DNA of 64,000 nt, taken from Emydura subglobosa (taxonomy: Eukaryota > Chordata > Testudines > Chelidae). Shown here in pieces: positions 23,041 through 35,800 of this stretch (position 1 is its first letter; each line of letters begins with the position of its first letter). The DNA lies in contig ML679960.1 of the NCBI GenBank assembly GCA_007922225.1, forward strand, positions 14,032 through 78,031, written 5' to 3'. The notes below the pieces were generated by a model. The model was not told where the DNA came from and ran no database searches. It saw only the letters and a program-made list of their open reading frames with translations. The translations under genes and the position numbers were made by a program.

Positions 23041-24310
23041 TTGACCGTTTGTGGGTATGTACCTTCAAACAATGGAGACTGCACTCCAGTGGTAAACACT
23101 TCAAAATGCTTTCTCTACCCCCAGCATAACATCTGTCTTGCTTGGGTTCAGCTTCAAACAGCTGTTCTTCATCCATGATCTGATCTTAAGGCACTAGGCC
23201 AGCATAGTGGCAGTCATATGTGTCAAAGGAAAAGTAGAGCTGTGTGTGTGTTGTGCATATTGTTGGCATTTGAGTCCAGTGGTCTTACCAGTTCACCTAG
23301 CAGCTGCATGTAAATGTTGACTAGGACTAGAAAGAGAATGGATCCTTGGGGAAGTCTACAAACGAGGATTCTAGGGGCTGAGGTGCAGTTTTCCATTGCT
23401 ACTCTTTGGGTGCACCCTTCCAAGGAGGATTGAAACTAGGGAGGTAAAAATTAGTTTAATTAAAAATCCGTTTAAACGTTCTAAAAATAGAATGTTTAAA
23501 CGGTTAAACGCTGATGGGGGGGGGGAGGGAGGAGCCGTGCTGGGCTCGGCTTCTCACTGCCAAATGAGAGCTGCCTAGCTGCGGCTCCCCCGCCCTGCTG
23601 TGGTAGCTGGACAACTCTCACTCGTGGGGAGTTGTCAAGCCCAACTATGGCTCTCCCCTCCCCTGCTGGGCTCCCTGCTTCCCCACCATCAAGAGCTGCC
23701 CAGCTGCTTTCGCTGGCAGGGAGACAGCCCAGCTGCCGCTCCCCTCACCACCCCCACCCCCCGTTTAAATGGTAATCAGCTGTTTTAAAACGTTTAAACA
23801 GCTGATTACCGGTTAAACGGTTAACCTTTTACATCCCTAATTGAAACCATTTTAGTGAATTTCCCTGGAGTCTCATCCCTTCTGTAGGTCAGGCAGCAGT
23901 ATCTAATGGTTGAAAGGTTTGAATGTTGCAGAGATATCTAGGAGGAAGAGAATGGCTGTCACCATTCATTAACAGCAGACGATCATCCATCAGTGCCACT
24001 AACGCTGTTTCCCTCCCATGTCCTGGCCTGAGACCAGATTCTGCTGGGTATAGAATATTGGATTCAATTGGATGACCTTGTACTTGGCCTTTGACTAGCT
24101 TTTTGGGCTTATTCAGGTTTGACACTGGGTGATAATTAGCTAGACTTAATGTATCTAGGGTATCAGTATCATTCAGACTTTTGCATGTTTGAAGGAGGAA
24201 GTCCTTTCCTGAAGAAGGCATTGGCTATTTTGGTCAGGAGAGGCACCAGTTGTTCATGCCTGTCTTACACCAGTCAGGAAGGGCATGAGTTGGAATCACA
24301 GATCTGGGGT
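23040..24310 (-). mobile_element. L2-type LINE fragment, interrupted
   Basis: Read on the - strand, 24221-23889 gives SGLRPGHGRETALVAL, and 23423-23223 gives a degraded PQGSI...NIYM segment. These are consecutive reverse transcriptase motifs of L2/CR1-group LINEs in the right order. Frame breaks and substitutions show it is dead. The element is split by a hAT MITE at 23437-23839. Outer limits are approximate. Confidence 0.7.
23437..23839. mobile_element. hAT-type MITE nested in the L2, 8-bp TSD
   Basis: Ends TAGGGAGGTAAAA and TTTTACATCCCTA form the TIR. The target duplication ATTGAAAC is perfect at 23429-23436 and 23840-23847. The interior is GC-rich (CAGCTGCGGCTC type). It contains a strong hairpin at 23771-23810 (arms GGTAATCAGCTGTTT and AAACAGCTGATTACC) inside a TTTAAACG-rich subterminal region. 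It is the same family as 62831-63130. Confidence 0.93.
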
Positions 24311-24319
24311 CAAGACTCT

Positions 24320-26640
24320 TTAGGACGTCCAGTACTTCTCCATGAGTGAACGTACTGAACTCCTGGAATGCAGGTGGGTTGTTGGTTGGCAGAGCAGATC
24401 CAGGCTATTTGAGAAGCCTTCATGAATGTGCATGAACTTTTCAGCAATATGGAATATAGTTCTTCACACTACTTGTTGCTTAGCTCTGGTGCAGGTGCCT
24501 CTGGTTAAGCATTCAGAATTGATGAAGCAGCTCCTTGGGGCTGGATTTGGCAGCTTCAGTGGAGGCTGGGAGGAAGGTTGTCTTGCCCTGTACTACAGCT
24601 TCATTGTAGGCTTGGAACAGTTCTTTGTTTCAATCTATCTGTTTCAGCCTTCATTTTCCATCACTGGTGCTCAAGTTTCTTCATCTCTCTTGTCACTGGC
24701 ACAGGTAGTCTGAAAACCAAGTAGGTGATGGGGAGGAAGAGGCCATTTGGGGGTGAACATGTCAATGTTTGAGGCTAGTGTACATTGCTAATGATTCATC
24801 AGATCTTCAACACTGTATCCTGTGGGTGGAGTGTTTCTCTCCTTTAGCAGCTTTGGAGTTTGCTGGAGTCGAAGAATCTTCATGATTGAATCAGGGTTGT
24901 GTGGGTCTTTCTTGTTGCCTGAGTGCTGGGAGAACCCTGATTACCACCTTAGTGAGATGATAGTCTGTCTAAAATGGAGGCTGAGGTGACATGGGCTTGA
25001 TATTGACATCTAATCCGAAAACCAGGACTTAGATGTGACTGGCTGTGTCAGCTGGACCAGAGATGACTGTGAAAATCCTAGGGAGGCAAGTGAGGAGATG
25101 GTATTCAGTGCAACGAACACTGTGTGGAGCGAAGAGAGAAGCGGAAAGAGTGCAGAAATTAAAATTGTTGTTTTCCTCAATGTGAACGTTAACATCACTT
25201 GTTCAGTGTTTTACGATAATCTCGTTCAGAACACTGACGTTACACATCACTTCACTCTGCGACGTATGCTCCATGTCACTGACCTCAGAAGCTGGGCATT
25301 CGCAACACCAGCATAGATTTTTAAAGCATACTTTTGTCTTTTGTAGGAGTATTTTGTGACCATAAAAACATTGCAACAGAAGTGTCCTAATTTATGATCT
25401 TGAAAATACAGTAACTTTATAGACTGCTCTAGTTGGTATAACTTTTGCCTTTATCTGCCTCTTCATGCCTTTTATCTTATTCATCATAATGGTAAAATAG
25501 AAGCAAAAGAGCACTAGACAAGCATTCATTCCATTTTTTATGTGGCAACATTTAGGTTGGCTGGAGAGAATGTTTTGCTTTTTGTTTTGAAATCTTTTGA
25601 AAGGATATTAAATATAATAGGCACAATAATTTAGCCATGAAATCTGTACTATGGACTCATACACAACCACAAGAAAGAGGAGTAAAAGAGTAATCAGATA
25701 GGAGTTTAGGCTAAAATAAACCCCAACAATCTTAAAACTCTACAGAACTATGTAGTGTTCAAAATATTTCACCAAATTTATTTTACAGTGAAAGTCACTA
25801 ATTTGAACTTGTTGACTAGGAGACATGTTGCGAATTACTGAATGATGTGAATTAGTGAGTGAGTGAACAAATACAAAGAAAAACCCAGAAGACTGCATTA
25901 CAAAATGTACTTTGTTCATTCATTTGACAAAATTAGTTTAGTTATTTTTATCATGACTCATAGTAAATGTGCTATAGTACATTTAGTAAAAATAATTGAA
26001 TTCTTATTACGTGACACCTCGCTACAGCATTGTCTCTGCTATTAAATCTTTGCAGGGGGCCACCTTATATTGTGTTCAAGTGAATTTGGAGGTTTGATAT
26101 TAGCGAAGTGTTCATTAAAGAGCTTCTGTACTCAGAAGAACTGGTAAACAGCACTGTGGTACACTGAGAGATAAAGTGCAGTGTACTGGTAAATGGTAGG
26201 GTGAGGCATCTTAAAATTTATTTTGTTGGTTTAATAGTTGTAATATCATTTCCATTTAATCTTAAATCCTTTCAGTTTTGATGCCCTAGTTTTCAAATCA
26301 CAATAACAAAAATAATTTCTCTGTAGTCTCTTGTCACTAGTAGTAAAGCTTTCAATAGAGCACTGGTTCATATCATCTTTCAGCCAATGTGCAGTGTTTT
26401 ATTTAGAAGAGGAAACATTATTCATATATGTTCAGCTGACCCAAATGCAGGCAACAGCAATCTGAAGCTACTGCTGCTGGGTTCTGGAAAACAACCCTAT
26501 ACTGTTTGTGAGGTTCAGTTTCCACATCACATGACATACATATTTCATAATGTGATTTAATGATCTCTGCTGAGTTGCAACGTAGATACCATGCTGTTAA
26601 CCACTTTCTTTTTTGTTACCGCCCCTGTTCCTCTTCCTCA
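24320..26640. other. Upstream non-coding stretch before the PPEF start exon
   Basis: Possibly further decayed LINE sequence up to about 25000. The remainder is AT-rich and unremarkable. Confidence 0.3.
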
Positions 26641-26644
26641 TTAG

Positions 26645-26789
26645 AGCTAATAACAGGAGTGAATCTGCTTGGAGTGGTTTCATTGCATCATAAGTGGAAC
26701 ATAAAGGAAATGCTTGTAACGCTGCTGGATGAGAAAAACCCATTGCCCTTGAAGAGAAACTAAATTGATGGACAATCTATACTGGAGCC
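26645..26789 (+). other. PPEF 5' UTR part of the first coding exon
   Basis: A long pyrimidine tract (CCTGTTCCTCTTCCTCATTAG) ends at 26644, so at least one non-coding exon should lie upstream. An in-frame TGA at 26766-26768 lies upstream of the ATG. The Kozak context is GCCATGG. Confidence 0.7.
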
Positions 26790-26841
26790 ATGGGATGTGG
26801 CACTTCTGTGACTGGGAGTCAGGCAAAAAAATCAGAGAGAG
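26790..26841 (+). CDS. PPEF coding exon 1 (initiator)
   Basis: Encodes [17 protein letters not shown] plus one base. Donor AGAGAG/GTAGGT at 26842. G2 with S6 fits an N-myristoylation site, and C3 could be palmitoylated, so membrane anchoring is likely. Intron phase is 1, matching the next exon's CG start. Confidence 0.88.
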
Positions 26842-29800
26842 GTAGGTGCTGCTGCGCCTGTGTCATTTGTTATATTTGTTATCCTTTGTTAACAATGAAA
26901 AAGAATTAAAGGGTTGCACTTTTCCCCCCAATCCTGTTGTCGAATAGTTGCTTTGATTAAATTTTGTTTTAAATTCTCTTTTTTGAAGGATGTCTGAATT
27001 TTAAATATTGGTTAAGCTTGGGAGCCAACTAGCAGAACAACTCTGGTAGTTAAAAAGAAATTGAAATCAAGCCAGAATTACCTTAATGATGGTCAGAATC
27101 AATAATTGCATTACAGAATGGTTTGTCTGCAAACCAGCATTTTGTTTGATTTCTTGCTTAATATCAGTGAGTCTGTTGGTTGACAAAGGGTAAAAGGGTT
27201 TACAAGGGTAAAAATTCAGTTAAAAGTTAATGCCGGCATTTTCCTTGTTCAAAACATAGTGAGAGGTGCAAAAGGTGCATGGCACAGAGTTAGAATGTAC
27301 CTTGCACAGTGCTTGGGGACTGGGGATGACTCAAGGAGCCAAACTTTTCCCCTTCAGAAGCCTTACACAAGGTTTATTATTATTTGTATTACAATAGTGC
27401 TTAAAGGCTCAATCAGGAAGCAAAGCTTCCTGGTGCTTGGTCCTGTACATACACATAGTCAGAAACAGTCCCTGCCCTGAAGAGCTTGCAGTCTGCAAGA
27501 CAAAATAAGAGTGGGGGGAAAATTTTCTGCTCATTTTACAGATGAGGAACAGGGACACAGATGTTTTAAATGATATGTCTGAGGTCACACCAGAAGACTG
27601 ACAGATGAAAATGCAAGTGAGGTCCCCTGAATTCCAGTCCCATGCCTTAATGACAAGACAATCTGTCCTCTCCAGTTTAGTGAGAATTGCAATCTGTCTT
27701 CTCTAGTTCAATTAAATGCTCAGGGGGAGTGCAGGGATAACTGCATCAGAACATTCCTGAGGATGCAAATACTCCAAAAGAGGCAGGGAGGAGGTGGACC
27801 ACGGTTTTGTCAGCCTTCTGCACTGGACTGCTGAGGCGTGCTGGTGTAGAATAGCCTGCCCTATCCTAAAGTTGGATTACAACTTCTTGTACTTGTTTCA
27901 TAACACCTTGTTGCTCTATACACTGACCTCTTTCTCCAGTGCCGTTCCGTGATGTCAGACATTAAAAATACAAAGTTCCTGTGACAATAATTAAATTATG
28001 CAGATCTATCATTTCATGTATTTTAAAATAAATATTTTTTTAAAAAGGTGTGATGTTACAAGAACACGTACTGTCCCTAAGATATATATCTCTTCTTCTC
28101 CATTAACTACTTGCATTGTATAAATAGCTGGCATTGTTTCATAAACAATGAAAAGCTTTACCATACCAGACCACTTTGAAAAGATGATGTTCTGTCTAAT
28201 TTTATTGCAGCTAAAAGGCCATAATAAAACGAGTGCAATTATCTATATTTAAATTTATATTGGTAGTCTTTGATAAATCACAGTTTTCAGCACATTTGTT
28301 TTTGAAAGTAATTTTTATGCACTTCATCTGAAGAGGACATGTTCAGCGATTCTGTCATGGAACTATATCAATACTTCAGAAACAAGTACCAAGGCGCACA
28401 CTGGGCCAGACCCTCAGCTGGTATAAATCTGGGTGTGAGGGACTTCAGTGGAGCTGTGCTGATATATACCAGCTGAAGATTTGGCCTGTTGTCTCCATGT
28501 GGGCTTGAAAAAACTTTCATTGCTATTGGCCCATGGAAGCTCCATGGCTCCTCTGTGCTCTATTTCTTTGCAGGCCAATTCTGACTTTTCAAGTGAACTT
28601 CCTGTACTGATGGTGGCTGTGCTATGCCTCCTTAGACATTTCGCACTTTTTCCTTCTCTTGAGCAGTCTGAGAGGCTCAGTGCCGACATTGGCATAAAAA
28701 AAACCGCACCCCTGCGAGCAACATGAGCTATGTCAGGTGGGAGAAGCTCTTCCACGACATAGCTCTGTGCACACTAGCGCTTCTGTTGCTCATGGGGCGG
28801 AATATTCACACCCCTGAGCGACATAAGTTTTGCCAACATAGGTGGTCGTATAGACATAGCCATTGTCTCTGTCACCAGGACATAAGATTGTTACAATAAA
28901 TATGTAGCGATGCTTTTTTTTTCTTTCATAAGGTTGCACAGTGTGTTATAGAGGTGATTATAATATGGACCTTAGAGGCCTAGAGAATTCCCTCCTTTTC
29001 TTCCACTTTACTGCTTCTGTTCACCATTATACTTTTTTTTTCTCCCCCCTGGCCGGAGACAGGACATGACTGTCTCTGATGTGGCAGGGTCTGGAGCACA
29101 ATACGCTTCCTTGATCCCTGGCGGGAACCCATTCTAACCAGTTAGAACAAGTTAGAGCAACCCTGTGACTGCTGTAACTTGTATCCCCAGGATCAGAGAA
29201 TGTGCAAAGATGCGTCTGCCCATTTCAGCTACTCTGAGCCAGAGTCCTATGTGTGGGTGCAAGTAAGCGTAAGTGCTAGGAGCTGGATTCTCCACTGCCC
29301 TGTGGTCACTTACCCCTTACACAAGGGTGTAATACACCACCATTTTGTGCTCCCTTTATTCACAAGTGAATGGACAAGGTGCAAGGCAGTGGAGAATTCA
29401 GGCCCTATGTGTAATACTCCACAGTAAAGTCTTTATACCCCATGTCTGCCTACTTTCAGGTATTTTCAAAGTGCCAGGGTTGTGGGCAGAGACTGAGCAT
29501 GTCTAGGAGACATGGATTTAAATTCAATTCTGAGTGGGTATATGTGGTGTTTAGCTACCATCTCCCACTCTGGCCTACCTCCTGTTACTAAGCAGGTGTA
29601 ACTTGGTGGTTGTGGAACAGCACTCTTATTAATGCAGGATCAGGTTTCCTCTCTCTCCCTCTTCTGCTCGCTACTTTAGTACCTTGCACTGAATACTTGT
29701 AACACTCAGTGTCTGTGCAGCATGGGATTAAGCCAATTAGTAAAAAGATTGCATTTTAACCATAACTTTAACCATTACCTAAACTGTAAGCTCTTTGGCA

Positions 29801-32800
29801 CCGCCTTTTTGTTTTGTATTCGTACAGTGCCTAGCATGATGGGGTCATGGTCCATGACTGGGGCTTCTAGGTACTATGATCATTCAAATAAAAAATAACT
29901 ACTACTTGATGCAGTCACTTTAATTATCGGGGTGGGGGTGGGGGAGAGGAGAATGAAGACAGCTATTTGATTGTCATGTAAATTCCTCTAAATATTAGCT
30001 GAGCCCATTTCTGATTCCTGGACAGTGAAAAAACATCAATTTAATTTTTTTTTAAAAATATGCAGACTAAATGTGGCCTTAGAGGAGTCCAATAAAGAAA
30101 CCAACCATGCAAACATAAATGGCAAAATTTGAAAATATGTGCAATCTAAAATGAAATTATCATTGTGATTTAAGGTTTTTCTGCTACTCTTGAGAATTAA
30201 AGATCAGTAGACAAGAAATACACATGTATGGTAAGGAACTACTCGTATTAACTCTGAATAATAAATATAATATCGTCAAAACCCACTTAATGCCACTCTC
30301 ATCAGACTGGAAGCGGAAAAGGCTTTTAGCTGAGACTTGAATGAGGTTTTCTCATGGTAAAATGAATCTTCTAGATAATTGCTTTACAACAACACACTGA
30401 ACCAAGCTGTCAGGGGCATTTGCAAACAGATCTATGTTTTCAAACTGGCCGTGCCTCATCCCTGTTGACTTTAGTGGACACTGCAGGTGATTAGGATCTT
30501 TGAAAATCACCCATTTATTTAGGTTCCTAACTTTTGACTGCTGACTTTGAAACTGGGAATGTCAGGTGTTGTATCCTGGCCCTCTGTGCAGTGACCAGTC
30601 TGTGGTGAGTGGACCCAATTGTTGGGTCCCACATGCTTCTGAGTCATCTCGGTTGGAGTAGAGACTAGTCACTGTTTGTAGCTCTGGGACTCTAGGGCAT
30701 GCTCCCAAGCTCAGACTTCTTCTCTGACTCCCTTCTTTGGGACATGGGGCATCTCTGCCTAGCCACCCTAAACCCTGGAATCAGTGTCTGAGACCTCTCC
30801 AGTCTTTTCCTCCCTCCTCCCCTCAACACAAAAATAGAGGGCTCCCTATCTCCCTGCCACTCGCCAAGCCCAGCTGCAGCTCGCCTCCCTCCTCCCCGCG
30901 GTGGGCTCTCCCCACCCTGCCACTTGCGGGGATCCAAGCACAGCTGCGGCTCACCCTTGCCACTCGCCAAGCCCAGTTGCGGCTCCACTCCACTCCCCGC
31001 TGGGCTCCCCACTTCCCCGCCAGGAGCTGAGCTGCAGCTCCCCCCACGCTGGGCTCCATGCAGCTAGATCTGCTGGCAATGCTCCTACTAATGGAGCCCA
31101 ATATGCCATTAGCCTTTTTGGCAACCAGGGCACACTGTTGACTCATATCTAGCTTTTTGTCCACTGTAACCCTCAGGTCCTTTTCTGCAGAACTGTTGCC
31201 TAGCCAGTCAGTCCCCAGTTTGTAGCTGTGTATGGGATTCTTCAATCCTGGGTGCAGGACTCTGCACTTGTCCTTGTTGAACCGCATCAGATTTCTTTTG
31301 TCCCTATCCTCTAATTTGTCTAGGTCACTCTGTATCCTATCCCTGCCCTCCAGTGTATCTACCACTCCCCCCCGCTTAGTGTCACCTGCAAACTTGCTGA
31401 GGGTGCAATCTACCCCATCCTACAGATCATTAATTAAGATGTCGAACAAAACTGGCCCCAGCACCAATCCCTGGGGCACTCCGCTTGTGACCGGCTGCCA
31501 GCTAGACATGGAGCCATTGATCACTACTCGTTGAGCCTGATGATCTAGCCAGCTTTCTATCCACCTTTCATCCAACCCATACTACTTTAATTTTCTGATA
31601 AGAATACTGTGTGAGACCGTATCAAAAGCTTTACTAAAGTCAAGGTATATCACGTCCAATACTTTCCCCACATCCACAGAATTACATATATATGTGAGTG
31701 ATGTATTTTGCCCTCAGATATTCCAACAACATATACAGAGTGGTATTTGGCCCTAAGGCTAGCTTAAGGTCTAGTCTACACTTAAACATTTTGGTGGCCG
31801 AGCTATCCTAGGACATGTCTACATAATCAAGGACTTCGGACTCCAGGGAACACAGGCACTGGTGGGGAGAGGAGGAGGATGGCAGTTAATTGTCTGTGAA
31901 TTACAGCTAGTTGGCCAGTTCACAACCTTGTAGTCCAAAGTATTTGATCAGGTAGACAAGCCTCAGTTAGGAATGTGAGAAATATCACTGCCCAACCAAC
32001 ATAGCTATGCCAGCAAAAGACCTAGTATAGATGCAGTTATGCTGGCAAAAAAAATCATTTTGCTGCTGCAGTTTATTATGTTTAGGGAACTGGTAATAAG
32101 TGTACTGGCAAAAGGATTCTTATGTATCTCCAGAGAGGCCTTAATGGAGTAGCTATACCAGCAAACTTTCTAGTGCACCAGGCCTAAATGAGGTTGTAGG
32201 GCTTTTACTATTACTTCTTCATTGTGAACACTGGCCGTTTAAAAAAAATCTGAATTGAGTTGTATTCAGTGATGCTTCTATTTGTAAACTTGGCACTCAA
32301 ACCGAATGTCAACTGGGATTAAAAAAAAGATAAGGTGGGCCTGACAAAGCAAAAAAAAAAAAAAAAAAAAGACCTTGTTTAAAAGTTTTTTAACTAAGGA
32401 AGGTGGTTCCAAACCCCATTCTTATAATATACTTGTTACAGCTGGCAAAGATGGTAGCTTTTTACAGAAGCCTAAAAAAAGAGATAGCTGTGTCACCATA
32501 CCTCAATGGGTCACAGCTGAGAATGCCTGATCCAGGACAAACGGCTGAGAAATAGGACAGACTCACCCCCAAACTGGTGGATATTCTATCAGTAGATTAT
32601 ACTAAGCCAGAAACAAAAGCAAACTTCTGTCTCGCCACACTGGTTAACAAGAAGTAAAAAATGCAGTCTCCTTAGGCATTCCAGCCTAATCTAACCACCC
32701 AGACACTGGATGAGTGGTTTCTATGAGTTTCTATGATGAGTAGTAACAGAAAACCAATTTAATCAAATATAGGGTCCTTCTAATTCCAAGAGATCAGCTA

Positions 32801-35800
32801 CATAGCCTAGTCAACGTATAATTGAATCTTACCCAATAATCATGCTGGTGCCAGTCCTTTAGTAACTAAAAGCTAAACCCTGGAAAGGGTAGCCTCTCCC
32901 TGGTAAGGGTAAGCCTCCCCCTGTGAAGGGTAGTATCTTTTAAATCTATGGAGAAAACAGAAATTTTATTTCATACCGGATTGGCGCTGGACCGGGTTAA
33001 AAACGCCCCCGCTACTAGTTTCGACGCCCCGGCTAGTAGTGTTAAATTGATTAGGGGTATTATTCATAGAGCCGGACCGATGCTATCTCCTTATGCTATA
33101 GATAGAGTAAAAGATGGAATAGCTGGTTTTATGGATGATTTTAATCTCCGAGTTGGAGAGAAGAGTGTTGTTCGGGAGGAACAAGAGGATTTTAGTGAGA
33201 GCCAAGTTTTAGATTTTAATCTTTTACCGATGGCTTTTACGAATGTTTTATATAGTGACCTTAAGATAATCGATTCTAAATCTAGCTTTTATGACAAATA
33301 TTTAGATTCTTTTGATGATCCATATTTGATAGAATTTAATAATCTTAATAATAATAATACCAATTTTAATAATTTACAACGTGATTTTATGGAAAATAGA
33401 AGAAATATTTTAGGAGATAATTTTAATACAAATTTTATGAATACAGCTAGTTTTAAAGAGAGTAGTTCATTTAAAGAGGGAATATTTTATTTAGAATATC
33501 CCGTAGATTGTTTTAATTGCCCTATATGTTCACAAATTTTAGCTAGTTTCGGTAAATGGGCGAAGCATATAAATAATGTACATAAAAGCACTTCAATAAG
33601 AGTTATTTGCAAAAAATGTGGTAAATATTCGCAGTTCCATAACATAGCTTGCCACTACCCCAAGTGCAGGCCCAGGGAGGTGGATAACTCAGAGAAGAAG
33701 TATGCCTGCACGGTCTGTGGGTCTGCCTTCTACACTCGCTCGGGGCGGAGTCAACACATCAGACATAGGCATCCTGCGGTGAGGAATGAAGAAAGAAAGG
33801 AAGCTAGAGTGGTTGGGAAAACAAGTCGCTCTCGGGTATGGACAGAAGAGGAAATTGAATTATTGATTCAGCTTGAAATCAAATATGCAGGGACTAGAAA
33901 TATTAATAAGTGTATAGAAAGTGAATTAAAAACAAAAACAAATAAGCAAATATCAAATAAGAGGAGGGACCTGGCCAGGAATAAGGTTAAAAAGGATGAA
34001 GATTCTATGGTTTTATGGGAAGAGGGTGGGATGGGAGATATTTTAGAAGATATTCCTCCACGTGAGAAAATTAAACCTTTAAAAGATAACATTTTAATTG
34101 ATAGGTTTTTAACAGGAGTTAGGTGTAATGGGGCTCGTATTTTAGAGAAATTGGATTTTATTGAACAGCAATTAAATGCTTCTGCCACTGTAGCAGAAGG
34201 TTGGGGATTATTTGAAGAATTATGTAAATTGTTGATGAACTCTCCTCATAAAGATGTAGAGAATTTGGAAAATAATAAAGAAAATAATATACAGAAGGAT
34301 AATGGGAAACAAGGAGGAAAAGTGGGTAAGCCTCCTGATAAATATAATAGAAATAGAAAATATGCTGGGAGAAAAGCTAAATTTAGATTCTATCAAACCC
34401 TCTTTGAAAAAGATAAGAAAAGGTTGGCTAGGATCATTATGGGAGAACCTGATAAAGCAACATGTAAGATAGCAGTTAAGGAGATTGAAACCTATTATAA
34501 AGAAATTTTGGGTAAAGAAGGACATGGGAATACCAGAGGATGGCCAAAAGTAAAAGAAGTGGTAGATAATGAAATTTTAAATTGGCCTTTATCAATTGAT
34601 GAAATTAGAGAAGCCTTAAGAGAGATTGATAACAGTAGTGCTCCTGGACCAGATGGAATTAAGGTTAAGGATTTATGGGATATTTATAATTTAGACAGTA
34701 GGATTTTAGTAAGGATTTTTAATATTTGGTTTTTAAATAGACAGATTCCAGAGTGTTTTAAAGGCAATCGTACCATCCTAATTCCTAAAGTCAAGGATCC
34801 ACAAGAGTTGAAGAAAATATCATCTTGGAGGCCATTGACTATTGGTTCGATTTGGATTAGGTTGTATACAAAAATTTTAGCTAAAAGATTATCAAGTGCT
34901 GTTAAATTATGCCCCAGACAAAAAGGTTTTATCGCAGCCTCTGGCTGTGAGGAAAATATATCGATTTTAGAAAAGTTAATTAAAGGGGCCAAGAAAAATA
35001 AAGACGAAATAGCTGTTGTTTTTATTGATCTTGCTAAGGCATTTGATTCGGTTGGCCATGGTCACATTTTAAAGGGGTTAAAGAGATTTGGGATATCAGA
35101 GAGTTTTATTGATATTGTAAAGGATTTGTATACAGATTGCTACACTGAAATTAGTGTTGGTGAGGATAAGACAGAACCTATTTTAATTAAGAGTGGAGTT
35201 AAGCAAGGTGCCCCGCTTTCCCCTATTTTATTTAATATAGCCATGGACCCTCTTTTATATAAATTGGAAGATGAAGGAGATGGTTTTATAGTGCAGGGTA
35301 GAAAGATAACTTCATTGGCCTTTGCCGACGATATCGCTATATTAAGTAGGTCCTATAAGGGGATGGTTAAGAATTTAAAAATTCTTAACCAGTTTTGTAA
35401 AAATTCAAGTTTAAAAGTAAATGTTAAAAAGACAAAGGGCTTTCATGTTTTCCCAAGCATGGGAACATATGTTATCAACCCAAAAGATAAATGGGGATTA
35501 GGCGATGAATTAATTGATTATATTCAACCTGGTGAGTCTGAAAGATATCTAGGTGCAAGAATAGATCCATGGGTGGGAGTGGCTAATAATTCCCCTAAGG
35601 AAAAATTAATTGATTGGTGTGAAAGTTTATGTAAGGCTCCATTAAAACCTGCGCAGAAATTGATAATATTAAAAGTTTACATTTTAACGAGAGTTTTTTA
35701 TGAATTAATTTTAATCGAGCCGCCACTTTATATGTTAAATGAATTAGATGTTTTAGTTAGGAACACTCTTAAAAAGATTTTACATCTTCCCCAGTGTACA

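Larger units (their letters stand above)
26842..30690. other. PPEF intron 1, left part
   Basis: Contains a MIR/L3-like fragment (27390-27660), a MITE fragment (28736-28865) and a short ancient repeat around 28410-28490. The remainder is unremarkable. Confidence 0.5.
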
